This document shows, piece by piece, positions 42,062 through 51,673 of a stretch of 64,000 nt of DNA (positions within the stretch are counted from its first letter, which is position 1; every line of letters begins with the position of its first letter). Below the pieces are notes generated by a model that had not been told where the DNA came from, ran no database searches, and saw nothing but the letters and a program-made list of their open reading frames with translations. Made by a program: the position numbers and the translations under genes. The DNA is from Saccharopolyspora soli (GTDB lineage: Bacteria; Actinomycetota; Actinomycetes; Mycobacteriales; Pseudonocardiaceae), in assembly GCF_022678645.1 (NCBI RefSeq), contig NZ_JALBWV010000011.1:115458-179457 (forward strand), in the 5' to 3' direction.

Positions 42062-42146
42062 TGCCCTGGTCGCGAATCTGGTGGGGCGCGACGGTTCGAC
42101 TGGTGGTCGTGGTGCCGCACCGAGGCCGCCGGAAAAGAGGGACGCG

Positions 42147-42401
42147 ATGCACCATTGGGGCGGTTACGGCTTTGGCGTCTGGGGACTGACGATGATGACG
42201 GTGAGCATGGTGCTGTTCTGGGCACTGGTCATCGCGGCGATCATCGCGTTGGTCCGCTACCTCCAGCGGACCGGACGGGTCGAGCGGGGCACCGTCTCCG
42301 CCGAGGAACTGCTGGCGGAACGCTTCGCTCGCGGCGAGATCGATGAAGAGGAATACCGCCGCAGGCTGGAGACGTTGTCGGAACGCAGACGTAGGACATG
42401 A
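42147..42401 (+). CDS. Small SHOCT-domain membrane protein
   Basis: 84 residues. One membrane helix (about 9-38) is followed by a C-terminal SHOCT motif, AEELLAERFARGEIDEEEYR. SHOCT segments are short oligomerisation tails at the ends of membrane or stress proteins. AAAGAGGG lies before the ATG. It is divergent from the Acg-like gene and may share its control. Confidence 0.88.
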   Translation: MHHWGGYGFGVWGLTMMTVSMVLFWALVIAAIIALVRYLQRTGRVERGTVSAEELLAERFARGEIDEEEYRRRLETLSERRRRT

Positions 42402-42447
42402 CTGACGGGTTGCCGCGGGTGCGATGCGTCACAGTGTGCTGGGCGCG

Positions 42448-42587
42448 GTCCCGGCGGTAGCTGGCTGGGGACGTTTGACCCTGACACGGCACCCGAGCCG
42501 CCACGCACCCTCGACGAGTTCGCAGCCGACGACGAGCGCGTTCGCCGGTGGGTGGTGGCTGGCCTCGACCGGCTGCGGGCGAGCTGA
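42448..42587 (+). pseudogene. Possible C-terminal gene remnant
   Basis: One frame reads GGSWLGTFDPDTAPEPPR, then TLDEFAADDERVRRWVVAGL and DRLRAS, before a stop at 42585-42587. Its codon use is normal for this genome and it is amphipathic, but it has no start codon or ribosome-binding site upstream. I cannot name the parent family. The start given is approximate. Confidence 0.3.
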
Positions 42588-42620
42588 CGGTCACCAGGCA
42601 GCGGCACCGGGGGAAGGACG

Positions 42621-43751
42621 ATGCGAGGACGAGTGCGCACCATCGTGCAGTGGGTGGTGGTGCTGGGCGGCGCGGGCGTCATGGTGTGGCAGTTGCCCGC
42701 GCTCGCTCGTGAGACCACCGACCTCGGTGCCGAACTCGCGCAACTCCGGTGGGGCTGGGTTGGCGCGGCGGTCCTGCTGGGCATCGGCGCGCTGGTGGCG
42801 TACGGCGAACTGCACCGGCGTTTGCTGGCCGCAGGCGGTGCGCGGCTGCCGGTGCGGACGATCCAAGCGATCAACTTCGCCCAGAACGCGTTGTCGACCA
42901 CGCTGCCCGCGGTGGGCAACGCGGTCGGGTTCGTCTACGCGACCTACCAACTCCGCAAGCGCAAAGTCGACGTCGCGCTGGCCGCGTGGTCGCTGGTGCT
43001 GGCCGGGACAGTCGCGACTATCACGCTGATCGTGCTGGGCGTGCTCGGCTTGGGGTGGGCCGGGAAGGTGCCGGTGCTCGTCGCGGTGGGGCTCGCGGCA
43101 GGTGTCGTGCTCGGCTCGTGGGCGTGCTGGATCCTGGTGAACCGCCCATCGGTCCTGCACCGCGGCCTGCGTGGCCTGACATGGCTGACGCGGCGGCTTC
43201 CCGGCTTCTGCCGAACCTGCCGCCGAACCTGGGCGACCGACCCGGACGCCACCGCGCGCCGCATCTCGGAACGGATCCGGCTGCTGCGCCCCGACCGGGG
43301 CCAATGGGCGGCCATCACCGCGCTCGCCGCGCTGAGCTGGCTGCTGGACTACCTGAGCCTGACCACGAGCGTCACCGCGCTCGGATCCCCGGTGCCGTGG
43401 TCCACGCTGGTGGTGGGCTTCCTGGTGGTCCAGGGCAGCATCGCGTTGCAGGTCTTCCCTGGTGGGGCCGGTCTTGCCGAAGCCGGACTGCTCGGCGTGC
43501 TGACCGCCTCCGGGGTCCCGATCGCCCCAGCCCTGGCCAGCGTCCTGGTCTACCGGCTGATCAACTGGCTCGGCCTGGCGGCGCTGGGCTGGTTGGTCTA
43601 CGCCGTGCAGATCCACCTCGCGCCAGTCCACGAGCACCAGCACGCACCGGAACTCGCCGCGACGGGGCCGGGAGCGGCGAAGCGTCCGGCAGGTCACCGG
43701 TGGCTCGGCCTGGCGGGCGGCAAGCGCAAGGCCGCGCCCGACAATCCCTAG
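42621..43751 (+). CDS. UPF0104/lysylphosphatidylglycerol synthase transmembrane-region protein
   Basis: A 376-residue protein with about seven to eight membrane helices. It has the UPF0104 pattern: INFAQNALSTTLPAVGN, a long central loop, and LVVQGSIALQVFPGGAGLAEAGLLGVL, where the PGGxGxxE motif is diagnostic. These proteins resemble the flippase half of MprF without the synthase domain, and are thought to move a lipid across the membrane. GGGGGAAGG precedes the ATG. Confidence 0.9.
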   Translation: MRGRVRTIVQWVVVLGGAGVMVWQLPALARETTDLGAELAQLRWGWVGAAVLLGIGALVAYGELHRRLLAAGGARLPVRTIQAINFAQNALSTTLPAVGNAVGFVYATYQLRKRKVDVALAAWSLVLAGTVATITLIVLGVLGLGWAGKVPVLVAVGLAAGVVLGSWACWILVNRPSVLHRGLRGLTWLTRRLPGFCRTCRRTWATDPDATARRISERIRLLRPDRGQWAAITALAALSWLLDYLSLTTSVTALGSPVPWSTLVVGFLVVQGSIALQVFPGGAGLAEAGLLGVLTASGVPIAPALASVLVYRLINWLGLAALGWLVYAVQIHLAPVHEHQHAPELAATGPGAAKRPAGHRWLGLAGGKRKAAPDNP

Positions 43752-43797
43752 TGGACAGTTCGGACCGGGTACCAGCCGATGGTCGACACGCGCACCT

Positions 43798-43822
43798 GGC
43801 CCCCGCCATGCCGATGGGGGCC
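43798..43822. terminator. Hairpin after the UPF0104 gene
   Basis: GGCCCCC (43798-43804) and GGGGGCC (43816-43822) form a perfect seven-base stem with an 11-base loop, 46 bases past the stop codon. It has no T-run. Confidence 0.5.
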
Positions 43823-43906
43823 GATGGGCTCTATTTGTCCGCGTCGCGCCTAGCAACGCTTGCCCCAACGGCTTTGTTGGCGCGTGGCTGACTTCGGGAG
43901 GTTCCA

Positions 43907-44173
43907 ATGCTCCGACGCTACGAACGGCGCCTCCTGGAAGAGATCGAGCGGAGGCTCAGCGCCGAAGACCCGGATTTCGCGGAGAAGATGACCCACGTGC
44001 GCCCGCTGGTGCGATTCGTCGCGTGGCTGTCGATCCGCAAGGCGCTCGGGGTCGTGGCTGCTGTGCTCGCGGTGTTTTGCCTGCTCCTCGGCGCGGGGGC
44101 GGGCTTCCTCGTGGCATCGCTGCTCGCCGCGGTGCTGTTGGTGTTCGCGGATTGGAAGATCCAGGCCGAATGA
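43907..44173 (+). CDS. DUF3040 membrane protein
   Basis: 88 residues. The N-terminal amphipathic RRLLEEIERRLSAEDPDFAEKM is the DUF3040 signature, followed by two membrane helices (about 45-82). Widespread in actinobacteria, function unknown. GGGAGG at 43896 is the ribosome-binding site. Confidence 0.88.
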   Translation: MLRRYERRLLEEIERRLSAEDPDFAEKMTHVRPLVRFVAWLSIRKALGVVAAVLAVFCLLLGAGAGFLVASLLAAVLLVFADWKIQAE

Positions 44174-44342
44174 CGAAATCCGCGACCAGTAAGCCCGTGG
44201 CTGTCGTGGCGCAGGAGAACACTGTTACGCGTCTACCGGTATCAGAACCTCATTTGGTGACGGTTGCCGCTGCGGCCTGTCGCGCTCGCTGGTCGGCGGG
44301 ACAGTAGAGGTCTGACGGCGACACGATTCTGGGGTGGTGGCG
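44174..44342. other. Intergenic stretch before the DUF1540 gene
   Basis: 169 bases. No hairpin or gene recognised. It must carry the promoter for the gene at 44343. Confidence 0.3.
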
Positions 44343-44627
44343 ATGAAGATGCCGATGGTGAACAAGTGCACTGCCGTGGAGTGCTCCTACAACCGGGACC
44401 AGACCTGCCACGCGCTGGCCATCACCATCGGCGATCCGGCCCACGCGCAGTGCGACACCTTCTGCAGAGCCCCGATGTCCGGCGGCGACCCCAAGGCGGT
44501 CGGCCAGGTCGGCGCGTGCAAGATGTCCGACTGCCGGTACAACGTCGACCTGGAGTGCCAGGCACCCGGCATCACCGTGGGCCGCGAACAGGACATCGTG
44601 GACTGCCTGACGTACCAACCCGTCTGA
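44343..44627 (+). CDS. DUF1540 cysteine-rich protein
   Basis: 94 residues containing two DUF1540 repeats: KCTAVECSYNRDQTCHALAI, then ACKMSDCRYNVDLECQAPGI. Each has four regularly spaced cysteines, likely binding zinc or another metal. The function is unknown; spore-forming and actinobacterial genomes carry many. It starts at the ATG at 44343 or nine bases earlier at GTG. It converges with the GH65 gene, eight bases away. Confidence 0.9.
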   Translation: MKMPMVNKCTAVECSYNRDQTCHALAITIGDPAHAQCDTFCRAPMSGGDPKAVGQVGACKMSDCRYNVDLECQAPGITVGREQDIVDCLTYQPV

Positions 44628-44634
44628 TTCCTGG

Positions 44635-47046
44635 TCACAGCACCACGCCCAGGCCCGAGTTGCGCGATTCCAGCGAGAACTGCGCGATTTCGCCTGGTCC
44701 GAGGTGGACGGTTCGGGGTCCGCAGGCGCAGGTCACGCCGAGGTGGGGACGCCCCGGTGCGGTCCGGACCGCGGCGGTGCGGCCGGTGACCTCGACGGTG
44801 ATGGGCTGGCCCCGGTAGCGGATGGACAGCTCCAGCGGGCCGAGCTCGGCGGGCCACAGCGGATTCAACCGCAGCACTCCATCGCGGACCTCGATACCGG
44901 CGAAGCAGCGCTGCAACAGATCGACGCTGCCCGCCATCGCGGCGAGGTGGATGCCTTCGCTGGTGGTGCCGCGCTGGACGTCGTGGATGTCGCTGGCCAG
45001 CAGGCGGTCGAAGAACTCCAGCGCTTGGCGTCGGCGTGCGCGGGCGAGGACCCAGGCGTGCACGATGGCGCTGAGGGTGGATCCGTGGCTGGTGCGCTGG
45101 AGGTAGTACTCGATGTTGTCGTGGATGGTGGGCATCGGGTAGCCGAGCCTGCGGAGGACCTCTTCGAGTTCTTCGGCGGACAGCAGGTAGCACAGCATCA
45201 GCACGTCGGCTTGCTTGGACACCCGGTACCGGTTCGGGTCGTCGTCTTCGGCTTCGAGGATCCGGTCGAGGCGTTGGATGTCGCCGTAGCGCTGCCGGTA
45301 GGCGTCCCAGTCGAATTCGGCGAGCTGCTCGTAGCCCTCGAACTGGCTGATGATGCCGTCGCCGTGGAACGGCACGAACATCCGGTGCGCGATGCGCTTC
45401 CAGCGGTCGGTCTCTCGGTGGCCGATGCCCAGCTCGGTGCGGAGCTCGTCGCACCGGTCGTCGGGGAGTTCGCGCAGGATTTGCACCGCGGTGTGGCACA
45501 GCCAGGCAGTCATGACGTTGGTGTAGGCGTTGTTGTCGATTCCGGGCTGGTCCCGTCCGGGGTAAGCGGTGTGGTACTCGTCCGGGCCCACGATGCCGCG
45601 GATGACGTAGCGGTCGCGACCGCGGTCGTGGTCGGTCAGCGACGCGAAGAACCGGGCGATCTCCAGGATCAGCTCCGCGCCGAAGTCGCTGAGGAACTCG
45701 TCGTCCCCGGTGGCCTGGTGGTAGTGCCAGACGTTGTACGCGATGGCGATGCCGATGTGCCGCTGCAAGTGGGTGTGGTCGGGCAGCCACCGCCCGGAGC
45801 GGGGATTGAGGTGCAGCAGCTGGCTCTCCTCCCGACCGTTGCTGCCGCTTTGCCACGGGAACATCGCACCGGCGAAACCCGCATCGCGGGCAGCTTTCCG
45901 CGCTTGCCGGAGTCGGCGGTAGCGGTAGAGCAGCAGCGCTCGGGACAGCTGTGGCATGCGCAGGTTGAGGGTGGGCAGCACGAACAGCTCGTCCCAGAAG
46001 ACGTGACCTCGGTACGCCTCGCCGTGCAGCCCGCGGGCCGGAATCCCGCCGTCGTTGTCGATGGTGTTCGGCGAAACCGTCTGCAACAGGTGGAAAAGAT
46101 GCAGGCGAACCGCCTGCTGGGCGGCCTCGCTCATGGATAGTCCACAGTGGAACACCCGGTGCAGTCGGGCCCAGGCCAGCCGGTGGGACCGGCACAGGTC
46201 GTCGAATCCTGCGGCATCCCGCACCTGGTCGATGGCCTCGGTGACCGGTTCGGTGCTGGCGCGGTCCCGCGAGGTGTGCAGCGCGACGATCTTCTCCACC
46301 CGCACTTCGGCGTTCCGGTCGAGGTCGAGCGTGAGATCGTGCGCGATCATCTCCGCGCGCCGCAGAAGTGCTCGATCGGGGTCGCCGCCCGCGCACACCC
46401 GCACGCGCTGGGCCTCGGCCACCCGGATGTGCGACTGGGACGTTTCCGCGTGCAGCACCACGATGTTCGGGGAGACCTCGGCGCTGTGGTGGTCGACGAG
46501 GTGCTGGCCGTTCAGGTCGCGATAGCGGGCGACCCCGCTGTTGGACACCCGGCCGTCGATGCCGCAGCGCAGCGTCATCGTCCCCGACCAATCCTCCGCG
46601 ACCAGCGTCGTCTCCAACCCGGCGAGGTGCGGCAGGGCCAGGTGCACGAACCTGCGCTGCACCACCCTGGTGGTCCGCGCCTGTCCGTCCCGGAAGCGCA
46701 GCCGACGCACCAGGATGCCGCGTTCGAGGTCCAGTTCCTGCTCGTGGCCGAGCACCTCGACCTGCGCCAGGTCGAACCACGGACCCCCGCCGATGCGGAA
46801 GGTGAGCAGCAGCCAGTTGGGCATGTTGACCAACGACTCGTCGACCACCTCGCGGTCGCGGACCGTCGTGCCGAGCCGGTTGTAGCAGCCAGCGACGTAC
46901 GTGCCGGGGTAGTGGACGCCGTCGGCGCACGATTCCGGGGCCGCGCCGCGCGACGCGAAGTACCCGTTGCCCAACGTGCACAACGCTTCCCGACGGCCTT
47001 CGTCGGTCGGGTCGAAGCCGCGGAAGACCAGCCGCCACGGGTTCAT
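44635..47046 (-). CDS. GH65 glycoside phosphorylase/hydrolase (OtsB1 C-terminal half homologue)
   Basis: An 803-residue GH65 protein. The N-terminal beta-sandwich begins WRLVFRGFDPTDEGRREALC and contains TLGNGYFASRG. The catalytic alpha/alpha barrel carries HVFWDELFVLP and IVGPDEYHTA, with the general acid Glu in GPDEYH near 485. It then has KQADVLMLCYLLS and HGSTLSAIVHAW, parts of the phosphate-binding region of maltose, trehalose and kojibiose phosphorylases. It likely splits an alpha-glucosyl disaccharide with phosphate to give beta-glucose 1-phosphate. The start overlaps the double-HAD gene by four bases. Confidence 0.9.
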   Translation of the reverse strand: MNPWRLVFRGFDPTDEGRREALCTLGNGYFASRGAAPESCADGVHYPGTYVAGCYNRLGTTVRDREVVDESLVNMPNWLLLTFRIGGGPWFDLAQVEVLGHEQELDLERGILVRRLRFRDGQARTTRVVQRRFVHLALPHLAGLETTLVAEDWSGTMTLRCGIDGRVSNSGVARYRDLNGQHLVDHHSAEVSPNIVVLHAETSQSHIRVAEAQRVRVCAGGDPDRALLRRAEMIAHDLTLDLDRNAEVRVEKIVALHTSRDRASTEPVTEAIDQVRDAAGFDDLCRSHRLAWARLHRVFHCGLSMSEAAQQAVRLHLFHLLQTVSPNTIDNDGGIPARGLHGEAYRGHVFWDELFVLPTLNLRMPQLSRALLLYRYRRLRQARKAARDAGFAGAMFPWQSGSNGREESQLLHLNPRSGRWLPDHTHLQRHIGIAIAYNVWHYHQATGDDEFLSDFGAELILEIARFFASLTDHDRGRDRYVIRGIVGPDEYHTAYPGRDQPGIDNNAYTNVMTAWLCHTAVQILRELPDDRCDELRTELGIGHRETDRWKRIAHRMFVPFHGDGIISQFEGYEQLAEFDWDAYRQRYGDIQRLDRILEAEDDDPNRYRVSKQADVLMLCYLLSAEELEEVLRRLGYPMPTIHDNIEYYLQRTSHGSTLSAIVHAWVLARARRRQALEFFDRLLASDIHDVQRGTTSEGIHLAAMAGSVDLLQRCFAGIEVRDGVLRLNPLWPAELGPLELSIRYRGQPITVEVTGRTAAVRTAPGRPHLGVTCACGPRTVHLGPGEIAQFSLESRNSGLGVVL

Positions 47047-48608
47047 CCGGACGTCACCAGGTATGGCATGCGGGCGAGCAGCGTGCGCAATGCGCGCGGA
47101 CCGTCGACCGAGTAGTGGGCCCAGGTCAGGCGGTCGCCGTGTTCGGCGCTGCGCACCACGATGCCGATTCCGTCCTCGCGGATCTCGTGCAGGGCGTCCT
47201 CGTCGGTGTAATCGTCCCCGGCGAAGATCGGGGTGACATCGGCGTCGGTGTACCCCAACTGGGCCAGCAGCCAGCGCAGCGCCCGACCCTTGTCCCAGTC
47301 GATGTTCGGCAACAACTCCACCACGCGGCGGCCGTGCGTGGTGCGCAGGGTGGGCAGTGCGTCACCGATGCGGTGCACAGCGGCGATGACCTGGTCGACA
47401 GCATCCGGCCGGACGTTGCGGTAGTGCACCGCGAGCGCGAACCGCTTGCGATCGACCATCGCCCCGGCGACGGTTTCCAGTTCCGCCGACAGGAGCCGTT
47501 CGGCCTCGTCGAGATCGGGCAGCGCCGACTCGCCGTCCTGTTGCACGATCGGCTCGCCGACCGGCCCGGCCAGCTCGAATCCGTGGCTCCCCGCGTACCA
47601 CAGGCCCGCCACCCGGACCCGGCGGCGCACGTCGTGCAGATCCCGGCCGCTGAGGATCGCCACCGGGCACTGCTGGGCGAGCGTCTGCAGGACCTGGCGG
47701 CTCTTGACGGGCATCGTGACCTTGGTCGGCTCGCTCTTGATCGGCGCGAGGGTGCCGTCGAAGTCCAGCAGCAGCACCACTCGGTGGTCCCGCAGGCGAT
47801 CGGCGATCTCGTCCCAGTGGTCGAGGCCGTCGGGCACCTCGGACAGGTGGCGCTCCTCGGACGCCGCGACGGAAACGTCGGCCAGCGTGGACACGGCCAC
47901 GTCGGCTCCGGCGTCCAGCAGTCGGCTCGGCGGGCCGCGTCGGACGACGCCGACGATGAGCGCGAAACCGCCAGCCTTGGCCGCGGCCACCCCGGCCGGG
48001 GCGTCGTCGACGACGACGCAAGCCGAGGACGGGACACCGAGCCGCCGGGCCGCTTCGAGCAGGATCGCGGGGTCGGGTTTGCCGGGCAGCCCGAGCTCTT
48101 CGGCGGTCACCCCGTCCACGCGAACGGCGAACAAGTCGGCGACCCCGGCCTGTTCGAGCACGAGCGCGCAGTTGCGGCTGGCCGATACGACGGCGGTGCG
48201 GACGCCGCGGCGGTGCAACGACTCGATCAGGGCGACCGCGTCGTCGAACGCCTCGGCCCCGTGCGCGGCCAGGGCCTCCCGGAAGTAGCGGTCCTTGAGC
48301 CTGCCCAGCCCGTGGCCGGTTTCCTGCCCCGGATCGTCGTCCGCGAGCCCCCTGGGCAGCACGATGCCGCGCGAGCGGAGGAAGTCGAGCACCCCGTTGA
48401 CCCGCGGCTTGCCATCGACGTGGCGGGCGTAGTCGGACGTGGTGAACGGGCGGTGATCTTCGCCCGCTGCCGCTGGCCGGTCCGCCAGGTACCGGTCGAA
48501 CAGCTGTTTCCAAGCGGCGGCGTGCACGGACGTGGTGTCGGTGAGCACCCCGTCCATGTCGAACAGCACCGCGCGGTGGCGGCGGGGATCGATGTTGGTG
48601 GCAGCCAT
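47043..48608 (-). CDS. otsB: Double-HAD protein: beta-phosphoglucomutase-like plus trehalose-6-phosphate phosphatase (OtsB)
   Basis: 521 residues with two HAD domains. The first (about 12-235) has LFDMDGVLTDT with Asp17 and Asp19, then TAVVSASRNC and ACVVVDDAPAGVAAAKAGG, the beta-phosphoglucomutase pattern. The second (about 280-505) has LLLDFDGTLAPI, AILSGRD, GSHGFEL and IFAGDDYTDEDAL, the trehalose-phosphatase pattern. It would make trehalose from trehalose 6-phosphate, and convert beta-glucose 1-phosphate to glucose 6-phosphate. With the overlapping GH65 gene it reproduces the layout of mycobacterial OtsB1 (Rv2006). The ATG at 48608 is chosen. Confidence 0.9.
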   Translation of the reverse strand: MAATNIDPRRHRAVLFDMDGVLTDTTSVHAAAWKQLFDRYLADRPAAAGEDHRPFTTSDYARHVDGKPRVNGVLDFLRSRGIVLPRGLADDDPGQETGHGLGRLKDRYFREALAAHGAEAFDDAVALIESLHRRGVRTAVVSASRNCALVLEQAGVADLFAVRVDGVTAEELGLPGKPDPAILLEAARRLGVPSSACVVVDDAPAGVAAAKAGGFALIVGVVRRGPPSRLLDAGADVAVSTLADVSVAASEERHLSEVPDGLDHWDEIADRLRDHRVVLLLDFDGTLAPIKSEPTKVTMPVKSRQVLQTLAQQCPVAILSGRDLHDVRRRVRVAGLWYAGSHGFELAGPVGEPIVQQDGESALPDLDEAERLLSAELETVAGAMVDRKRFALAVHYRNVRPDAVDQVIAAVHRIGDALPTLRTTHGRRVVELLPNIDWDKGRALRWLLAQLGYTDADVTPIFAGDDYTDEDALHEIREDGIGIVVRSAEHGDRLTWAHYSVDGPRALRTLLARMPYLVTSG

Positions 48609-48682
48609 GCTCACTCCAGCCCCGATTGCGACGTGCTCGTGGGATACCCGCCAGCTCCGCAAACCACTTCTGGAAACGGTCT

Positions 48683-50737
48683 CTAGTCCGGGACGTTGCG
48701 TTCGAGTTCTTCGAGCCAGGCGCGGGCCGTGGCGTCGCTCGGCGCTCGCCAGTCGCTTCGGGGCGAGAGCGCGCCACCCGAGCCGACCTTGGGACCGTTG
48801 GGCAGTGCGGAGCGCTTGAACTGGCTGGTCTGGACGAAGCGGTGCAGGAACACCGCCAACCACCGCTTGATGGTGGCCAGGTCGTACTCGTTGCGCTTCT
48901 CCGGCGGGATGAGGCCGGGCCAGCTGCCCCGCGTCCGGTCTGCCCACGCCTGCTGCGCGAGGTAGGCGATGCGGCTCGGCCGGTAGCCGAACCGCAGCAG
49001 GTAGTAGAGGTGGAAGTCCTGCAGTTCGAAGGGGCCGACGACGGCTTCCGAATGTTGCGCGGGCTCGCCGCTGTCGGCCTCGCCGGGAGGTACGAGTTCC
49101 GGTGAGATGGCGGTGTCCAAGATGGACTGCAGCACCTTCGCCGCGGCACCGGTCAGCTCACCGGTGTCCACGGTCCACCGGATCAGGTACTGGACGAGCG
49201 TCTTGGGCACCGAGGCGTTGACGTTGTAGTGCGACATGTGGTCGCCGACCCCGTAGGTGCTCCAGCCCAGTGCGATCTCGCTGAGATCACCGGTGCCCAC
49301 CACCAGCGCACCGCGCTGGTTGGCCAACCGGAACAGGTGGGAGGTGCGCTCACCGGCCTGCACGTTCTCGTAGGCGACGTCGTAGACAGGTTCACCGCAG
49401 GCCGCCGGGTGGTCGAGATCGCGCAGCATCTGCATCGCCGACGGTCGGATGTCGATCTCGCCCGCAGTCACCTCCAGCGCCGCCATCAGCAGGTGGGAGT
49501 TGCGCCGGGTGAGTTCGCTGGTGGCGAAACCGGGCAGCGAGAAGGCGAGCACGTTGCCGCGCGGCAGGCCGAGCCGGTCCATGCTCTTCGCGGCCACGAT
49601 GAGCGCCTGGGTGGAGTCGAGCCCGCCGGAAACCCCGATGACCACCTTCGTGGTCCCGGTCGCGGCAAGTCGGCGGGTCAGACCCTGCACCTGGATCTGG
49701 TACACCTCGGCGCACCGCTCGCCGAGCGTGCGCGGATCGGCTGGCACGTAAGGAAAGCGCGGGACCTCGCGGCGCAGCGCGACAGTCGTGTCGGGCATCG
49801 GCAGGTCGACGCGGACCCGGCGCAGGCCGAGCAGTCGTTCCCGGTGGTCGTGCGCGCAGTCGGCGAAGCTCGTCGTGCGCATCCGGTCCTGGGCCAGGCG
49901 TTGCAGGTCCACATCGGCGGTGACCAGCTGCTCGCGAGCACTGAACCGGTCGCCCTCGGCGAGCTTCTCGCCGTTCTCGTAGATCAGCGCCTGTCCGTCC
50001 CAGGCGAGGTCGGTGGTGGATTCGCCCGGCCCGGCCGCGGCGTAGAGGTAGGCGGCGACGCACCGCGCCGAGTGCGCCGCGCACAGCTGGCGCCGGTAGT
50101 CCGCCTTGGCGATGGTGATGTTGCTGGCCGAAAGGTTGACCAGCACGCTCGCGTCGGCAAGAGCGGCCCAGGTGCTCGGCGGCACCGGAACCCACAGGTC
50201 CTCGCACACCTCGACGTGGAAGGTGAAACCGTCGAAGGCCGGGACGTCGAACAGCAGGTCATCGCCGAACGGGACATCGCTGCCGAGCAAGGTCAGCTGC
50301 CGCGCGGTCGCGTCCCGAGCCGCGGCGAAGTAACGCCTCTCGTAGAACTCCCGGTAGGTGGGCAGGTAGCTCTTGGGCACGACGCCGAGCACTTCGCCCC
50401 GGTGGATGACCACGGCGCAGTTGAACAGCCGCGCACCGCAGCGCAGCGGGGCGCCTACGACGAGCACGCTGCCCAGCTCGGCGCTCCCGCGCACCACCCG
50501 CCGCAGACCGGCGAGCACCGCGTCCTGGAGGGCGTCCTGGTGGAAGAGGTCATCGGCGGTGTACGAGGAGAGGCCGAGTTCCGGGAACAGCGTCAGCACC
50601 GCGTGGTCCGCGGCAGCCCGGCGGGCCAACGCCAGCGTGCGATCGGCGTTGAGCTCCGGGTCGACGCCGCCGACCAGCGGTATGGCCACCGCCATCCGCG
50701 CGAAGCCGTGCCGGTACAGGGATTCGAAATCAGCCAT
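48683..50737 (-). CDS. nadE: Glutamine-dependent NAD(+) synthetase
   Basis: A 684-residue two-domain enzyme of the actinobacterial NadE type. The N-terminal nitrilase-like glutaminase has the catalytic triad Glu in [10 protein letters not shown], Lys in VPKSYLP and Cys in [10 protein letters not shown]. The C-terminal synthetase has the ATP loop [14 protein letters not shown] and [16 protein letters not shown]. It amidates deamido-NAD using ammonia channelled from glutamine. It lies alone upstream of the trehalose genes, with 74 bases between. Confidence 0.97.
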   Translation of the reverse strand: MADFESLYRHGFARMAVAIPLVGGVDPELNADRTLALARRAAADHAVLTLFPELGLSSYTADDLFHQDALQDAVLAGLRRVVRGSAELGSVLVVGAPLRCGARLFNCAVVIHRGEVLGVVPKSYLPTYREFYERRYFAAARDATARQLTLLGSDVPFGDDLLFDVPAFDGFTFHVEVCEDLWVPVPPSTWAALADASVLVNLSASNITIAKADYRRQLCAAHSARCVAAYLYAAAGPGESTTDLAWDGQALIYENGEKLAEGDRFSAREQLVTADVDLQRLAQDRMRTTSFADCAHDHRERLLGLRRVRVDLPMPDTTVALRREVPRFPYVPADPRTLGERCAEVYQIQVQGLTRRLAATGTTKVVIGVSGGLDSTQALIVAAKSMDRLGLPRGNVLAFSLPGFATSELTRRNSHLLMAALEVTAGEIDIRPSAMQMLRDLDHPAACGEPVYDVAYENVQAGERTSHLFRLANQRGALVVGTGDLSEIALGWSTYGVGDHMSHYNVNASVPKTLVQYLIRWTVDTGELTGAAAKVLQSILDTAISPELVPPGEADSGEPAQHSEAVVGPFELQDFHLYYLLRFGYRPSRIAYLAQQAWADRTRGSWPGLIPPEKRNEYDLATIKRWLAVFLHRFVQTSQFKRSALPNGPKVGSGGALSPRSDWRAPSDATARAWLEELERNVPD

Positions 50738-51142
50738 GGCCGACCACGCCGACGAAGCGGTCCCGAGGCATCGCAGCTCCTCATTGGAGGCGGATTCCGA
50801 CGAGCCTCATCATCAGCCGCGCCTCGGGCCCGCGCAGCGCCACGGCATCTCAGGTCGCGCCGGAGGATGCCCGGCTGGCGAACGGGGTCGTGAGTGCGCA
50901 ACCGGGCTGGAGCCCGGCTAGCCACTCACGACCCCGTCGGCGCCGCTGGACGCGAGTCGCGCGGGATTCCGCTCCGGCAGGGCGGGCTCGGCCTTTGTCG
51001 GCTCAGAACATGCGCGGATTCGGCGTGGCCGCAGCTGATCGTCAGGCAAGCGGCGGTAGCCGCTTCCAACCACACTCGCAGCTGGCACCGCCGCGGGTTC
51101 TCAGCCGCCCGCACCGCCACGCAAACCAATCCGAGCACCTTC
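50738..51142. other. Gap between nadE and hsp20 with a GTCGTGAGTG hairpin
   Basis: 405 bases. It holds the nadE promoter (minus strand) and the dispersed hairpin at 50883-50936. No gene with convincing codon use was found. Confidence 0.45.
50883..50936. repeat. GGTCGTGAGTG hairpin, second copy
   Basis: CGGGGTCGTGAGTG (50883-50896) pairs perfectly with 50923-50936. The inner CCGGGCTGGAGCCCGG adds a second stem. Compared with 33298-33345 it keeps GTCGTGAGTGCGCAA and CTGGAGCCC. It lies between nadE and the Hsp20 gene. Confidence 0.75.
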
Positions 51143-51550
51143 TTACTTCCCCTTGCGGGCCACCGGGATTTCCTTGCTGATCTCGGCCTCGCGTCGCGGT
51201 ACTCGGATGGTGAGGATGCCCGCTTCGTACTCGGCCTTGATGTCCTCGGTGTTGCAGCTGGCCGGTAGCAGCATGGTGCGGCTGAACGAGCCGTAGAAGA
51301 ACTCGCTGTGCCGGTCGGTGCGCTCTTCGTGCTTGCGCTCGGCGTTGATCTTGAGTTGGTTGCCCTCCACGCTGATGTGGATGTCCTTGTCGGGATCCAC
51401 GCCGGGCAGCTCGCTGCGGATCACGAAGTCGTTCTTGTCGGTGAAGGTCTCCACCCGCATCGTGTGCCGTTCGCCGAAGGGCCACTCCGATTCGAACATC
51501 TGGAAGATGTCGGGCAGTCCGAAGCCCGGCCGCGGCAGCATGCTGGTCAT
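51143..51550 (-). CDS. Hsp20/alpha-crystallin small heat-shock protein
   Basis: 135 residues. The alpha-crystallin domain spans about 28-125: MRVETFTDKNDFVIRSELPG, GVDPDKDIHISVEGNQLKI and EYEAGILTIRVPR, with the conserved GILTIxVP. It acts as an ATP-independent holdase. It ends in basic VARKGK. It belongs with the mycobacterial HspX/Acr group by length. It lies in a region that also holds an Acg-like protein, an M50/CBS protease and an OtsB1-like pair. Confidence 0.94.
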   Translation of the reverse strand: MTSMLPRPGFGLPDIFQMFESEWPFGERHTMRVETFTDKNDFVIRSELPGVDPDKDIHISVEGNQLKINAERKHEERTDRHSEFFYGSFSRTMLLPASCNTEDIKAEYEAGILTIRVPRREAEISKEIPVARKGK

Positions 51551-51673
51551 GATTTCCTCCCAGGACGAAGCACTTCGGTGTGTTCACCGTCCGGGTCGCG
51601 GACGAGCGATCCCCGGACGCATCGCGGGTACCCGTAGGGCGCTGAGCCCGAAACCGGCGCCGCCCGCGCACCG

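Noticed and set aside
44387..47038. Very long minus-strand frame (883 codons) overlapping the GH65 gene
   Set aside because: It is Arg/Pro-rich with no motif. The GH65 frame in the same DNA has complete catalytic signatures.
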